Assembly (NCBI GenBank): GCA_017623215.1
Contig: JAGAPO010000096.1
Coordinates: forward strand, 1 to 64,000
Length of the DNA: 64,000 bases
Direction: 5' to 3'
Origin: Lachnospiraceae bacterium
GTDB lineage: Bacteria > Bacillota > Clostridia > Lachnospirales > Lachnospiraceae
A model generated the notes under the pieces. That model ran no database searches and was not told the origin of the DNA. It saw only the letters and a list, made by a program, of their open reading frames with translations. This document shows, piece by piece, positions 36,379-42,945 of the stretch (position 1 is the first letter of the stretch; each line of letters begins with the position of its first letter). The position numbers were made by a program, and so were the translations under genes.

Positions 36379-36951
36379 TGCCTTAGGCGAGAAAGAGAAT
36401 TATGTATTGCTTGCAGGAAGTACGCGGAGAAATGCTTAGGTGCCGCTTTAACCTTTTATGGAAGAGAGGTATCTGTGGAGGACTTATTGCCAATGCCATT
36501 GGAGGATAAAGACTTCTATGAAACAAGCGGCGGTGGAGTGACTCTATCGGGAGGCGAGTGTCTCTGTCAAGCAGATTTTTGCGCAGAAATTAAAAAAAGG
36601 CTGAAGGAAGAAGGAATCAGAACTGCAATTGACACCTGCGGTTTTGTGCCGAAAGAAAGTATTGATAAGGTTATTCCCTATACAGATATTTTTCTTTACG
36701 ACATTAAGGCCATAGAGGAAGAGATACATATTAAATGTACAGGCCGGTCAAACAAGCTAATCATCGAGAATCTTAAGTATATTGATGATTGTGGAAAAAG
36801 TATCCAAATTCGCATTCCTTATGTCCCTGGATACAACTCGGATCAGATTGACAAAATGATAGAGAGTATGGAGGGACTTAAAAACCTTACTAAGGTGCGG
36901 GTTCTAACTTACCATAAGCATGCAGGGTTAAAATATTTAACTGGGCGGCAG
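36379..36951 (+). pseudogene. Glycyl-radical-enzyme activating protein, truncated relic
   Basis: The frame reads RERELCIACRKYAEKCLGAALTFYGREVS (second iron-sulfur cluster with one Cys changed to Tyr), then LSGGECLCQADFCAEI, AIDTCGFVPKE, DIFLYDIKAI and VRVLTYHKHAG, the C-terminal radical-SAM barrel of PFL-type activases. The N-terminal part with the radical-SAM CxxxCxxC is missing; upstream sequence has stops. After about 36951 the sequence no longer resembles the family, though the frame stays open to 37128. No glycyl radical enzyme gene is near. Confidence 0.7.
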
Positions 36952-37362
36952 CCTTCTTTTTGTATGTTTCATTGTTATGATAATTATAAATCCAGAATAG
37001 ACTGCATTTGCGTTAATGACTCCGAAAATTACATTAAATATCGATTCTGCAAGAGATTTCAGACTTTGAAGCCTGAATTATTGTCACAGGGTGGTGAAAT
37101 GTTTATTTTTCAAAGCAGAATAAGTTGAAAATTTTACTACTATTTTTTTAAGGGCGCGTCTAAAAAACATCTATCCCCATTTCGGATTGCTGCTCAGCAC
37201 GTGGCCAGAATCAGTGAGAAATGGATTAAGAAATATATGCAAAAAATTTCCAACAAGTATTGAAGATGGATATATATTGTGGTATCCTTAATAAAATAGA
37301 GTTTGCAAATAGCAGAACGGACAAGAAAACGTATGGGGGTTAAACGATACCGATTGGAAACA

Positions 37363-37806
37363 ATGAAAGCGACGATTAGGAAAGCAAGGGTAGAAGACGC
37401 AGGAAAAATTGCAAGTTTGGCAATTCAGATGTGGGAATCACATACGATTGAAGAATTAACACAGGAATTTTGTGATTATATGAATAAGGAGAGTGGCATA
37501 ATTTTTCTTGCCATATCAGATGGATGTGCGGTCGGATTTGCGCAATGTGGTTTAAGATATGATTATGTAGAAGGGACAGACAGCAGTCCGGTGGGATATT
37601 TGGAAGGTATTTTTGTAGTGGGAGAATACAGAAAAAGAGGATTGGGAAAGGATATGTTGGAAACTTGCCAGAAATGGGCAAAGGAACAGGGGTGTACGGA
37701 ATTTGCCAGCGATTGTGAGCTGTTCAATGAAGATAGCTTGAAATTTCATTTAAAGCTGGGATTTACAGAAGCAAATAGAATTATTTGCTTTACGAAGAAA
37801 TTATAG
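37363..37806 (+). CDS. GNAT acetyltransferase, aminoglycoside 6'-N-acetyltransferase type
   Basis: 147 residues, the usual AAC(6') length. Features are GFAQCGLRYDYVEG, SPVGYLEGIFVVGEYRKRGLGKDML (acetyl-CoA binding R/Q-x-x-G-x-G/A region) and CTEFASDCELFNEDSLKFHLKLGFTEANRIICFTK, a pattern shared by chromosomal AAC(6') enzymes. It would transfer acetyl from acetyl-CoA to the 6'-amine of aminoglycosides; true substrate is unproven. The ATG 37363 has only a modest site (TTGGAAA); an upstream in-frame start exists. A possible promoter is TTGAAG (37260-37265)-17-TATCCT (37283-37288). The genes behind it are broken. Confidence 0.8.
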   Translation: MKATIRKARVEDAGKIASLAIQMWESHTIEELTQEFCDYMNKESGIIFLAISDGCAVGFAQCGLRYDYVEGTDSSPVGYLEGIFVVGEYRKRGLGKDMLETCQKWAKEQGCTEFASDCELFNEDSLKFHLKLGFTEANRIICFTKKL

Positions 37807-37928
37807 GGGATGATTTCTGGTTAACGGCTAACCCACAATATATTATAAGGAGAAGCCTGGGACGTCCATTGTATGCGAAATATGGATTTGTGAAACCGGA
37901 AGCTGAAATGGAACTAAGAAAGGAATAG
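37803..37928 (+). pseudogene. C-terminal relic of an N-acetyltransferase
   Basis: The frame ends ...RSLGRPLYAKYGFVKPEAEMELRKE at TAG 37926-37928. GRPLYxKYGF...EMEL is the usual C-terminal strand of GNAT enzymes. Only about 40 codons remain and no start or acetyl-CoA motif is present. Confidence 0.55.
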
Positions 37929-37929
37929 T

Positions 37930-38098
37930 ATGATGCAATATGTAAGAAAACTAAGAAAAGGTGACAAAATAGAAATTGTAAGTGCTTCAAGTGGTAGGTT
38001 AGGCGAAGAAGTTTGCAGTCACAATATAGAGATTGGTGTCAAGAGATGAAAAGAGTATGGGCTGGAGCCTGTATTTATGTCAAAAAATTTTGATATAT
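37930..38098 (+). pseudogene. N-terminal relic of an LD-carboxypeptidase (S66/MccF family)
   Basis: MMQYVRKLRKGDKIEIVSASSGRLGEEVCSHN is the typical start of S66 LD-carboxypeptidases. The frame meets TGA after IGVKR, continues as KEYGLEPVFMS and ends after NFDI. The catalytic Ser/Glu/His region is absent. The family recycles murein or gives self-immunity to microcin C-like peptides; here only the first 50 or so codons survive. Confidence 0.6.
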
Positions 38099-38128
38099 AA
38101 GTTTGATATATAAGCTTTGATATATAAG
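38089..38128 (+). repeat. Three tandem copies of a 13-bp repeat
   Basis: TTTGATATATAAG occurs at 38089-38101, 38102-38114 and 38116-38128, directly after the carboxypeptidase relic and before the promoter of the T-box-like leader. Confidence 0.8.
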
Positions 38129-38141
38129 CTATATAAAAAGC

Positions 38142-38170
38142 TTGACAAGGATATATATTTGTAATATACT
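38142..38170 (+). promoter_or_regulatory. Strong promoter of the T-box-like leader
   Basis: TTGACA (38142-38147), 17 bases, TATACT (38165-38170). Confidence 0.8.
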
Positions 38171-38176
38171 ATCCTA

Positions 38177-38424
38177 AATTTATAATTCGAAATCATAAAG
38201 ACGATGACGGAGACAGTATATTTATTTCAAAAGTCACAGAGAGCCGTGTTTGCTGAGAAACGGTACCAGTAGAGTAAAGATATAATCCCTCCTGAGTTGC
38301 AGCACGAAAGCAGGAGCAAGTAGATGCTGACGGGTTTCTCCCGTAACAGAGAACGCATATGTTGGTATGTCGTAAATGGAGAAAGAGCATTCGAGGTTCC
38401 TGCCGTTTACGGTAGGAATTTTTT
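38177..38424 (+). ncRNA. T-box-like leader RNA lacking a recognisable T-box sequence
   Basis: The 5' part follows T-box leaders: GGAGACAGTA, an apical AGAGAGCCGT...AACGG loop, a specifier-side strand TATAATCCCTCC, and the stem II and pseudoknot block GAGTTGCAGCACGAAA...AGTAGATGCTGACGGG...CCCGT. It ends in a terminator TTCCTGCCG-TTTA-CGGTAGGAA plus T-run (38397-38424). The invariant GGTGGTACCGCGG antiterminator is missing; the nearest sequence is GAGGTTCCTGCCG. It may be decayed or an unusual variant. The next gene, a nucleoside phosphorylase, starts 145 bases later after a second terminator. Confidence 0.6.
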
Positions 38425-38444
38425 ATTCGCAGGGTATAGTTAGG

Positions 38445-38481
38445 CAGCCGGCATATTATTGTATATTATGCCGGCTGTTTT
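38445..38481 (+). terminator. Second terminator before the nucleoside phosphorylase
   Basis: CAGCCGGCATA (38445-38455) and TATGCCGGCTG (38467-38477) followed by TTTTG. Confidence 0.8.
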
Positions 38482-38568
38482 GTATATCAATCCAGGAAAG
38501 AGTCAGCCGCGGACAGTGTGATATGGATTCGAAAATTATAAATAATCTTATAATTTGGAGGAAGAACT

Positions 38569-39333
38569 ATGATAACTAACACATTTGACAATCAATCAAA
38601 GGCAATCATCAATCCGCGCGACAAGGAGAATGCGCCGCGAGTGGATGCATGTATTCTCACGTTCTCCCATGAGATTGAAGCATTTGTTCTGGCAAATTAC
38701 GATTGCAAAGAGATAGGTGCATTTTGGTTTGCCACGGGAAAGACGCCGATTTATGGATTTGATTACAAGGGGAAACAATTTGCATTTTATAAAACATATG
38801 TGGGTGCTCCTGCCTGCGTTGCGACGGTGGAGGATTCCTTGTCGGAGATAAAAACGGACAAATACGTCGTATTCGGGGCGGCCGGATGTCTGAATAAGGA
38901 GATTGCACGAGGAAAAGTTATGGTACCGACGGAAGCCTATCGCGATGAAGGAACGTCCTATCATTATGCACCTGCATCGGACTATGTAAGAGTGAGAAAT
39001 GCAGATGCGGTAGCGAAGTTTATGGAACAAAACGGTCTTCCGTATGTAAAAGGGAAAACCTGGACAACGGATGCTTTTTACAGAGAAACAGTCAATAATT
39101 TTGAAAAGCGCAAGGCCGATGGCTGTATCTCTGTAGAAATGGAATGTGCCGCACTGCAGGCAATGTGTGATTTCAGAGGATTGAATCTCTACGTATTCTT
39201 TACAAGCGGTGATTTGCTGGATGCACCGAAATGGGATTTGCGCCTCAAGGAGGACAAAAAGAAAGGAACGCAGAATGATGTCGGACACTTCCGTATTGCA
39301 TTGGAACTTGCGCGATATGTGGCGGAAGAATAG
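38569..39333 (+). CDS. Nucleoside phosphorylase family protein (uridine-phosphorylase-like)
   Basis: 254 residues. The fold is recognised from YVVFGAAGCLNKEIARGKVMVPTEAYRDEGTSYHY (phosphate and nucleoside site), WTTDAFYRET and CISVEMECAALQAMCDFRGL, the conserved E-M-E ribose-binding motif. These enzymes split purine or pyrimidine nucleosides with phosphate. Base specificity is not evident. TTGGAGG precedes the ATG. It lies behind two terminators, so expression depends on read-through or an unseen promoter. Confidence 0.85.
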   Translation: MITNTFDNQSKAIINPRDKENAPRVDACILTFSHEIEAFVLANYDCKEIGAFWFATGKTPIYGFDYKGKQFAFYKTYVGAPACVATVEDSLSEIKTDKYVVFGAAGCLNKEIARGKVMVPTEAYRDEGTSYHYAPASDYVRVRNADAVAKFMEQNGLPYVKGKTWTTDAFYRETVNNFEKRKADGCISVEMECAALQAMCDFRGLNLYVFFTSGDLLDAPKWDLRLKEDKKKGTQNDVGHFRIALELARYVAEE

Positions 39334-39404
39334 GCGGAATCGATAATGTCCACAGCATATGACAAACAAAACAGAGGAATTCTGCAAAAAATATCATGAT
39401 ATGA

Positions 39405-39432
39405 TTGACTTTTTACAAATTTATGGTATACT
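39405..39432 (+). promoter_or_regulatory. Promoter of the attenuator-like leader
   Basis: TTGACT (39405-39410), 16 bases, TATACT (39427-39432). Confidence 0.6.
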
Positions 39433-39513
39433 AATAAAGTAAACATTTACCAACAAACACGCATTGTAATCTATTCCGTCGATCACGGGGTCAGTGCGTC
39501 ATAACAAGCTTAT

Positions 39514-39560
39514 AACACTGGGTCTGACTGATAGGGGCTCAGTGTTTTTATTTTGGCCCC
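39514..39560 (+). terminator. Leader hairpin with alternative pairing (attenuator candidate)
   Basis: AACACTG (39514-39520) pairs with CAGTGTT (39540-39546), followed by TTTATTTT. GGGGC inside this loop (39535-39539) can instead pair with GCCCC just after the T-run (39556-39560). The two foldings exclude each other, as in an attenuator. No known riboswitch core was recognised in 39440-39700. Confidence 0.5.
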
Positions 39561-39700
39561 GATTGGATTGATCACAATGCGGGGTTGGAACTGCGTAGAG
39601 TTTTCCAACAGAGACGCAGTGCTGCTGAACACACTGTGGGACTGCAACCGACAGCTGAAAGAAAGCAAACATACATAACACAAATTGGAGGTAAATGTTT

Positions 39701-40075
39701 ATGAAAATGAATTATGGATCCAGAGTCTGCGAGTTTTCCGTAGCACACGATTTCACCTTTAGCTCCTGCGTCCGCTGTTATTATGAGAAGGACACGATCT
39801 GCTACGCAGTGCGGCGTTTTTTCAGGAAAAGCGGCCGGATTCGCCGAGACTGCACATATGAAAGCTGGCAGATTCGTCTTGCGAAGGGAAAATCCCGCAG
39901 ACAGCATAGATTCTCCTATCTCATCCCAGCCATTCTTATGGAACTGCCGGGAGCATGGATTCGGTTGAGCGGTACGATTGATGCCAGGGGAGTCACAGTA
40001 CAAAGGCTGGAAATCCTGTCCCGGTATCCCGGCTTTGAAGCAGAACACAGCCACATTTCCGGGAAGAACAGATGA
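39701..40075 (+). CDS. Unrecognised 124-residue basic protein
   Basis: MKMNYGSRVCEFSVAHDF... has no family I recognise. It is Arg-, Tyr- and Cys-rich in its first half (SSCVRCYYEKDTICYAVRRFF) and has one moderately hydrophobic stretch (YLIPAILMELPGAWIRL). The ATG 39701 has TTGGAGG 9 bases upstream, an excellent site, and a leader with a possible attenuator precedes it, which favours a real gene. Charge and length would fit a small nucleic-acid-binding protein, but that is guesswork. Confidence 0.5.
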   Translation: MKMNYGSRVCEFSVAHDFTFSSCVRCYYEKDTICYAVRRFFRKSGRIRRDCTYESWQIRLAKGKSRRQHRFSYLIPAILMELPGAWIRLSGTIDARGVTVQRLEILSRYPGFEAEHSHISGKNR

Positions 40076-40159
40076 TTTCGAATTCGACGGGGAATAACGT
40101 GTTCTTCCGTTCGAATAGTTTGGCACAGCTCCAAGCCATCTGCCTCCGGCCCATAATGA

Positions 40160-40188
40160 TTGACAATCACAAGAGCGAAACGTATAAT
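40160..40188 (+). promoter_or_regulatory. Perfect consensus promoter of the RlmM-like methyltransferase
   Basis: TTGACA (40160-40165), exactly 17 bases, TATAAT (40183-40188). Confidence 0.9.
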
Positions 40189-40248
40189 AGCCTTAACATC
40201 AGTTTATCCGTTATAGTCGGCTGCAAGCCGGGATTTTATACAATTATT

Positions 40249-40308
40249 TGAAGGAGAGAGAATTGAAGAAGAGAGAACTGAAGGAGAGAGAACTGAAGGA
40301 GAGAGGAT
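40249..40308 (+). repeat. Four tandem 15-bp repeats ending at the start codon, each with a ribosome-site-like core
   Basis: Units at 40249, 40264, 40279 and 40294 follow TGAAGGAGAGAGAAC with one to three changes. Each holds a GGAGAG or GAAGAG core, and the last unit ends directly before the ATG at 40309. The array therefore places several Shine-Dalgarno-like sites in front of one gene. Confidence 0.85.
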
Positions 40309-41358
40309 ATGAACAGAGAAAACTATAGTGAGGCTCAGGGATTCATTGTGACGTATAAATCCCTCAATGAACCTTTGCTTTTTAATGAGTTAAACGGGAG
40401 GTGTCCCGGCCTCAAATTGTTGGACAGGGGAGAAGATTCCGCTGCATTTACCGTCCCAGATTATGCGGCCGTTGTCTCCGAGATCCGGAGAGAGGATTTT
40501 ATTTTTCTGCAGCACATTCACCCGTTCATGTGCAAATGTGAAATCACAGGAAGCGCATCTGATTTTTCTGAGTTTGCTAAAATGCTCGAAGGGATTCGGC
40601 CGTATGTCGCAAAGGAGGATACGCTTACCTGCCAGTGCAGGATTGCGGCGAGACGCATGATGGAGTATTCCAATGGGGAATTAACAAATCTTCTGACTTC
40701 ATTGTTAGAAAAGGAGAATTACACAGTATCGCTGCAGGATGCGGATACGGCTGTTTCCTTAACGATATTTGATCATTTCGCATATCTGGGTATCTCATGT
40801 CTGGCAGATAATTGCAGCGATCGCGCGGGAGGCGTTCTGTTCTACTCGAAGACGGATGATATTATATGCAGAGCGGAATTCAAGATTGAGGAAGCGTTTA
40901 AAGTATTTGATGTTAACGTAACCAAGGGAATGAAAGCGTTGGATTTGGGCGCTGCTCCGGGAGGCTGGACACATTATTTAAGTAAGAGAGGGATTTTTGT
41001 CGATGCTGTTGACCCTGCGGAATTGAACGAATCTGTTGTAAGACGTGAGAATGTTGCACATTATAAGATGACGGCGCAGGAGTTCGCGGAGAAGTATGTT
41101 GAGAACGCGTATGATATTATTGTAAATGATATGAAGATGGATACCAACGAATCCATTGATATTTTGTGTGACATGAGCCGCCATTTAAAGACTAATGGAA
41201 TCTGCCTGCTGACGTTAAAGCTCCCGAAGCAGGGGGTTCAGAAACGAATTAATGTGGCAAGAAAAGTATTGAGCAGTAAGTTTGAGATTGTGAGAGTAAG
41301 ACAGCTTTATTATAATCGTTCCGAAGTCACTGTCTTTGTAAAAAATAAGCTGTCTTGA
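40309..41358 (+). CDS. SAM-dependent RNA 2'-O-methyltransferase, RlmM/FtsJ-like
   Basis: 349 residues. The N-terminal half (about 1-190) looks like a THUMP-type RNA-binding module with a Cys-rich patch (FMCKCEITG); the C-terminal half has the Rossmann SAM-binding motif ALDLGAAPGGWTHYLSKRG, then AVDPAEL and DIIVNDMKMD and the K-D-K-E-like residues of FtsJ enzymes (LTLKLPKQGVQ). RlmM methylates C2498 of 23S rRNA in E. coli; the target here is inferred. It is transcribed from a consensus promoter and preceded by the four 15-bp repeats, then ended by a strong terminator. Confidence 0.82.
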   Translation: MNRENYSEAQGFIVTYKSLNEPLLFNELNGRCPGLKLLDRGEDSAAFTVPDYAAVVSEIRREDFIFLQHIHPFMCKCEITGSASDFSEFAKMLEGIRPYVAKEDTLTCQCRIAARRMMEYSNGELTNLLTSLLEKENYTVSLQDADTAVSLTIFDHFAYLGISCLADNCSDRAGGVLFYSKTDDIICRAEFKIEEAFKVFDVNVTKGMKALDLGAAPGGWTHYLSKRGIFVDAVDPAELNESVVRRENVAHYKMTAQEFAEKYVENAYDIIVNDMKMDTNESIDILCDMSRHLKTNGICLLTLKLPKQGVQKRINVARKVLSSKFEIVRVRQLYYNRSEVTVFVKNKLS

Positions 41359-41384
41359 TACAAGGAACGTATATGAAAGGTGAT

Positions 41385-41416
41385 AAAACCCTCAGCTCCG
41401 GTGAGCTGAGGGTTTT
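41385..41416 (+). terminator. Terminator after the methyltransferase
   Basis: AAAACCCTCAGCTC (41385-41398), loop CGGT, GAGCTGAGGGTTTT (41403-41416): a perfect 14-bp stem with built-in T-run. Confidence 0.92.
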
Positions 41417-41510
41417 GCGGTCAGTGGAACGATGTTGGAAATACGTTCAGGGAATTCGTGGAAATCAGGGAAAATACGAGTAAAACCGACAGAATTGGAA
41501 TAAATATGGA

Positions 41511-41540
41511 TTGCATGGCCTGGTATTTACCTGCTATAAT
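41511..41540 (+). promoter_or_regulatory. Promoter of the acyltransferase gene
   Basis: TTGCAT (41511-41516), 18 bases, TATAAT (41535-41540) with an extended -10 TG. Confidence 0.7.
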
Positions 41541-41581
41541 AGTGATATAAGTAATGATTTCTTAATCAGAGGAGGCGGAAG

Positions 41582-42874
41582 ATGAAGATTAAAACAAAGA
41601 CGCTGTCTTATGATCAGGTGCTTAAGGAAGAACCTTATGTCCATCATCCACCAAGGAAGCAGAGCCTATTATTTCGATGGCTGATATTTGGGCTCTCGTA
41701 TGTGGATCTATTTCGGGTAAAGTTCCGGTTTCGGGAGATTGGGATGGAAAAGCTAAATCCGAAGCAGCCGTGTCTGATATTGATGAATCATTCGAGCTTT
41801 ATTGATTTGAAGATTATTGCGAGAATCTTTTTTCGCAGACCGTACCAGATTGTGTGTACACTGGACGGCTTTGTAGGGAAGAATTGGCTGATGAAGATGC
41901 TCGGATGTATTCCGACCAAGAAGTTCATTACAGATACCGCTCTGGTGCGGGATATGGTGTATTCGGTTAAGGAACTGAAGAGTTCCATCGTGATGTATCC
42001 GGAGGCAAGCTACAGTTTTGACGGAACGGCGACCGCGCTGCCGGAGAGTATCGGAAAGTGCCTGAAGCTTTTGAAGGTACCGGTTGTTATGGTGCGCTCT
42101 TATGGGGCATTTTTAAGAGATCCGCTGTATAACGGCCTGCAGATTCGAAAGATGAAGGTATCGGCGGACGTGGAATACATATTGTCGCCGGAGGATATTA
42201 AGGAGAAATCGGCGGAGGAGTTAAAGGCGATTCTGGATGAGCATTTTACCTTTGATCATTTCCGCTGGCAGCAGGAGAATCAGATTCGAATTCCGGAGAA
42301 GTTCCGTGCGGATCATCTGAATCGTGTGCTGTATAAATGTCCGCATTGTCAGGCGGAAGGGAAGATGTCAGGCAAGGGAATCCATCTGACCTGTATGAGC
42401 TGCGGAAAGGTATATGAGCTTACGGAATACGGCTTTATGAAGGCGGCAGAAGGAGAGACGGAGATCGATCATATTCCCGCTTGGTATCAGTGGGAGCGTG
42501 AGAGCGTAAGAAAAGAGCTTTTGACCGATACCTATGTGCTGGATGTTCCGGTTGATATTTATATTATGATTAAGCCGGACTGTGTCTATCGCGTCGGAGA
42601 GGGCAGGCTTCGCCATACGAAGGAGGGCTTTCATCTGACCGGCTGCAGCGGAAGACTGGATTATCATCAGGTTCCGGAACGTTCATATAGCCTTTATTCC
42701 GATTTTTACTGGTATGAGATTGGCGATGTGATCTGTATCGGCGATACGGACAGACAGTATTATTGCTTCCCGAAGGAGACCGGAGATATTGTCGCGAAGA
42801 CAAGGCTGGCGGCGGAGGAGCTGTATAAGATTACGAAAGAGAAGGCGGCACGCGGGAAGGTTCAGGCCGGGTAA
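41582..42874 (+). CDS. PlsC-like acyltransferase with a C-terminal zinc ribbon
   Basis: 430 residues. The PlsC acyltransferase domain has the catalytic H-x4-D (His70, Asp75 in MNHSSFID), the second block near FVGKNWLMKMLGCIPTKKF, and the third block MYPEASYSFDG. It normally acylates lysophosphatidic acid. The C-terminal half is unusual: a zinc ribbon (YKCPHCQAEGKM...TCMSCGKVYELTEYGF) followed by about 130 residues of beta-rich sequence. GGAGGCGG precedes the ATG. What the extension binds is unknown. A long shared hairpin separates it from the convergent lipoprotein gene. Confidence 0.85.
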   Translation: MKIKTKTLSYDQVLKEEPYVHHPPRKQSLLFRWLIFGLSYVDLFRVKFRFREIGMEKLNPKQPCLILMNHSSFIDLKIIARIFFRRPYQIVCTLDGFVGKNWLMKMLGCIPTKKFITDTALVRDMVYSVKELKSSIVMYPEASYSFDGTATALPESIGKCLKLLKVPVVMVRSYGAFLRDPLYNGLQIRKMKVSADVEYILSPEDIKEKSAEELKAILDEHFTFDHFRWQQENQIRIPEKFRADHLNRVLYKCPHCQAEGKMSGKGIHLTCMSCGKVYELTEYGFMKAAEGETEIDHIPAWYQWERESVRKELLTDTYVLDVPVDIYIMIKPDCVYRVGEGRLRHTKEGFHLTGCSGRLDYHQVPERSYSLYSDFYWYEIGDVICIGDTDRQYYCFPKETGDIVAKTRLAAEELYKITKEKAARGKVQAG

Positions 42875-42879
42875 GAAGA

Positions 42880-42939
42880 CAGGGACTGGTCGAAGAATCG
42901 CATCCGGAGAAATGGATTCGATTCTTCAGCCAGTCCCTG
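42880..42939. terminator. Bidirectional hairpin terminator between convergent genes
   Basis: CAGGGACTGG (42880-42889) pairs with CCAGTCCCTG (42930-42939), with an inner CGAAGAATCG/CGATTCTTC helix. On the minus strand TCTTCTT follows; on the plus strand there is no T-run. Confidence 0.75.
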
Positions 42940-42945
42940 TAAGCG

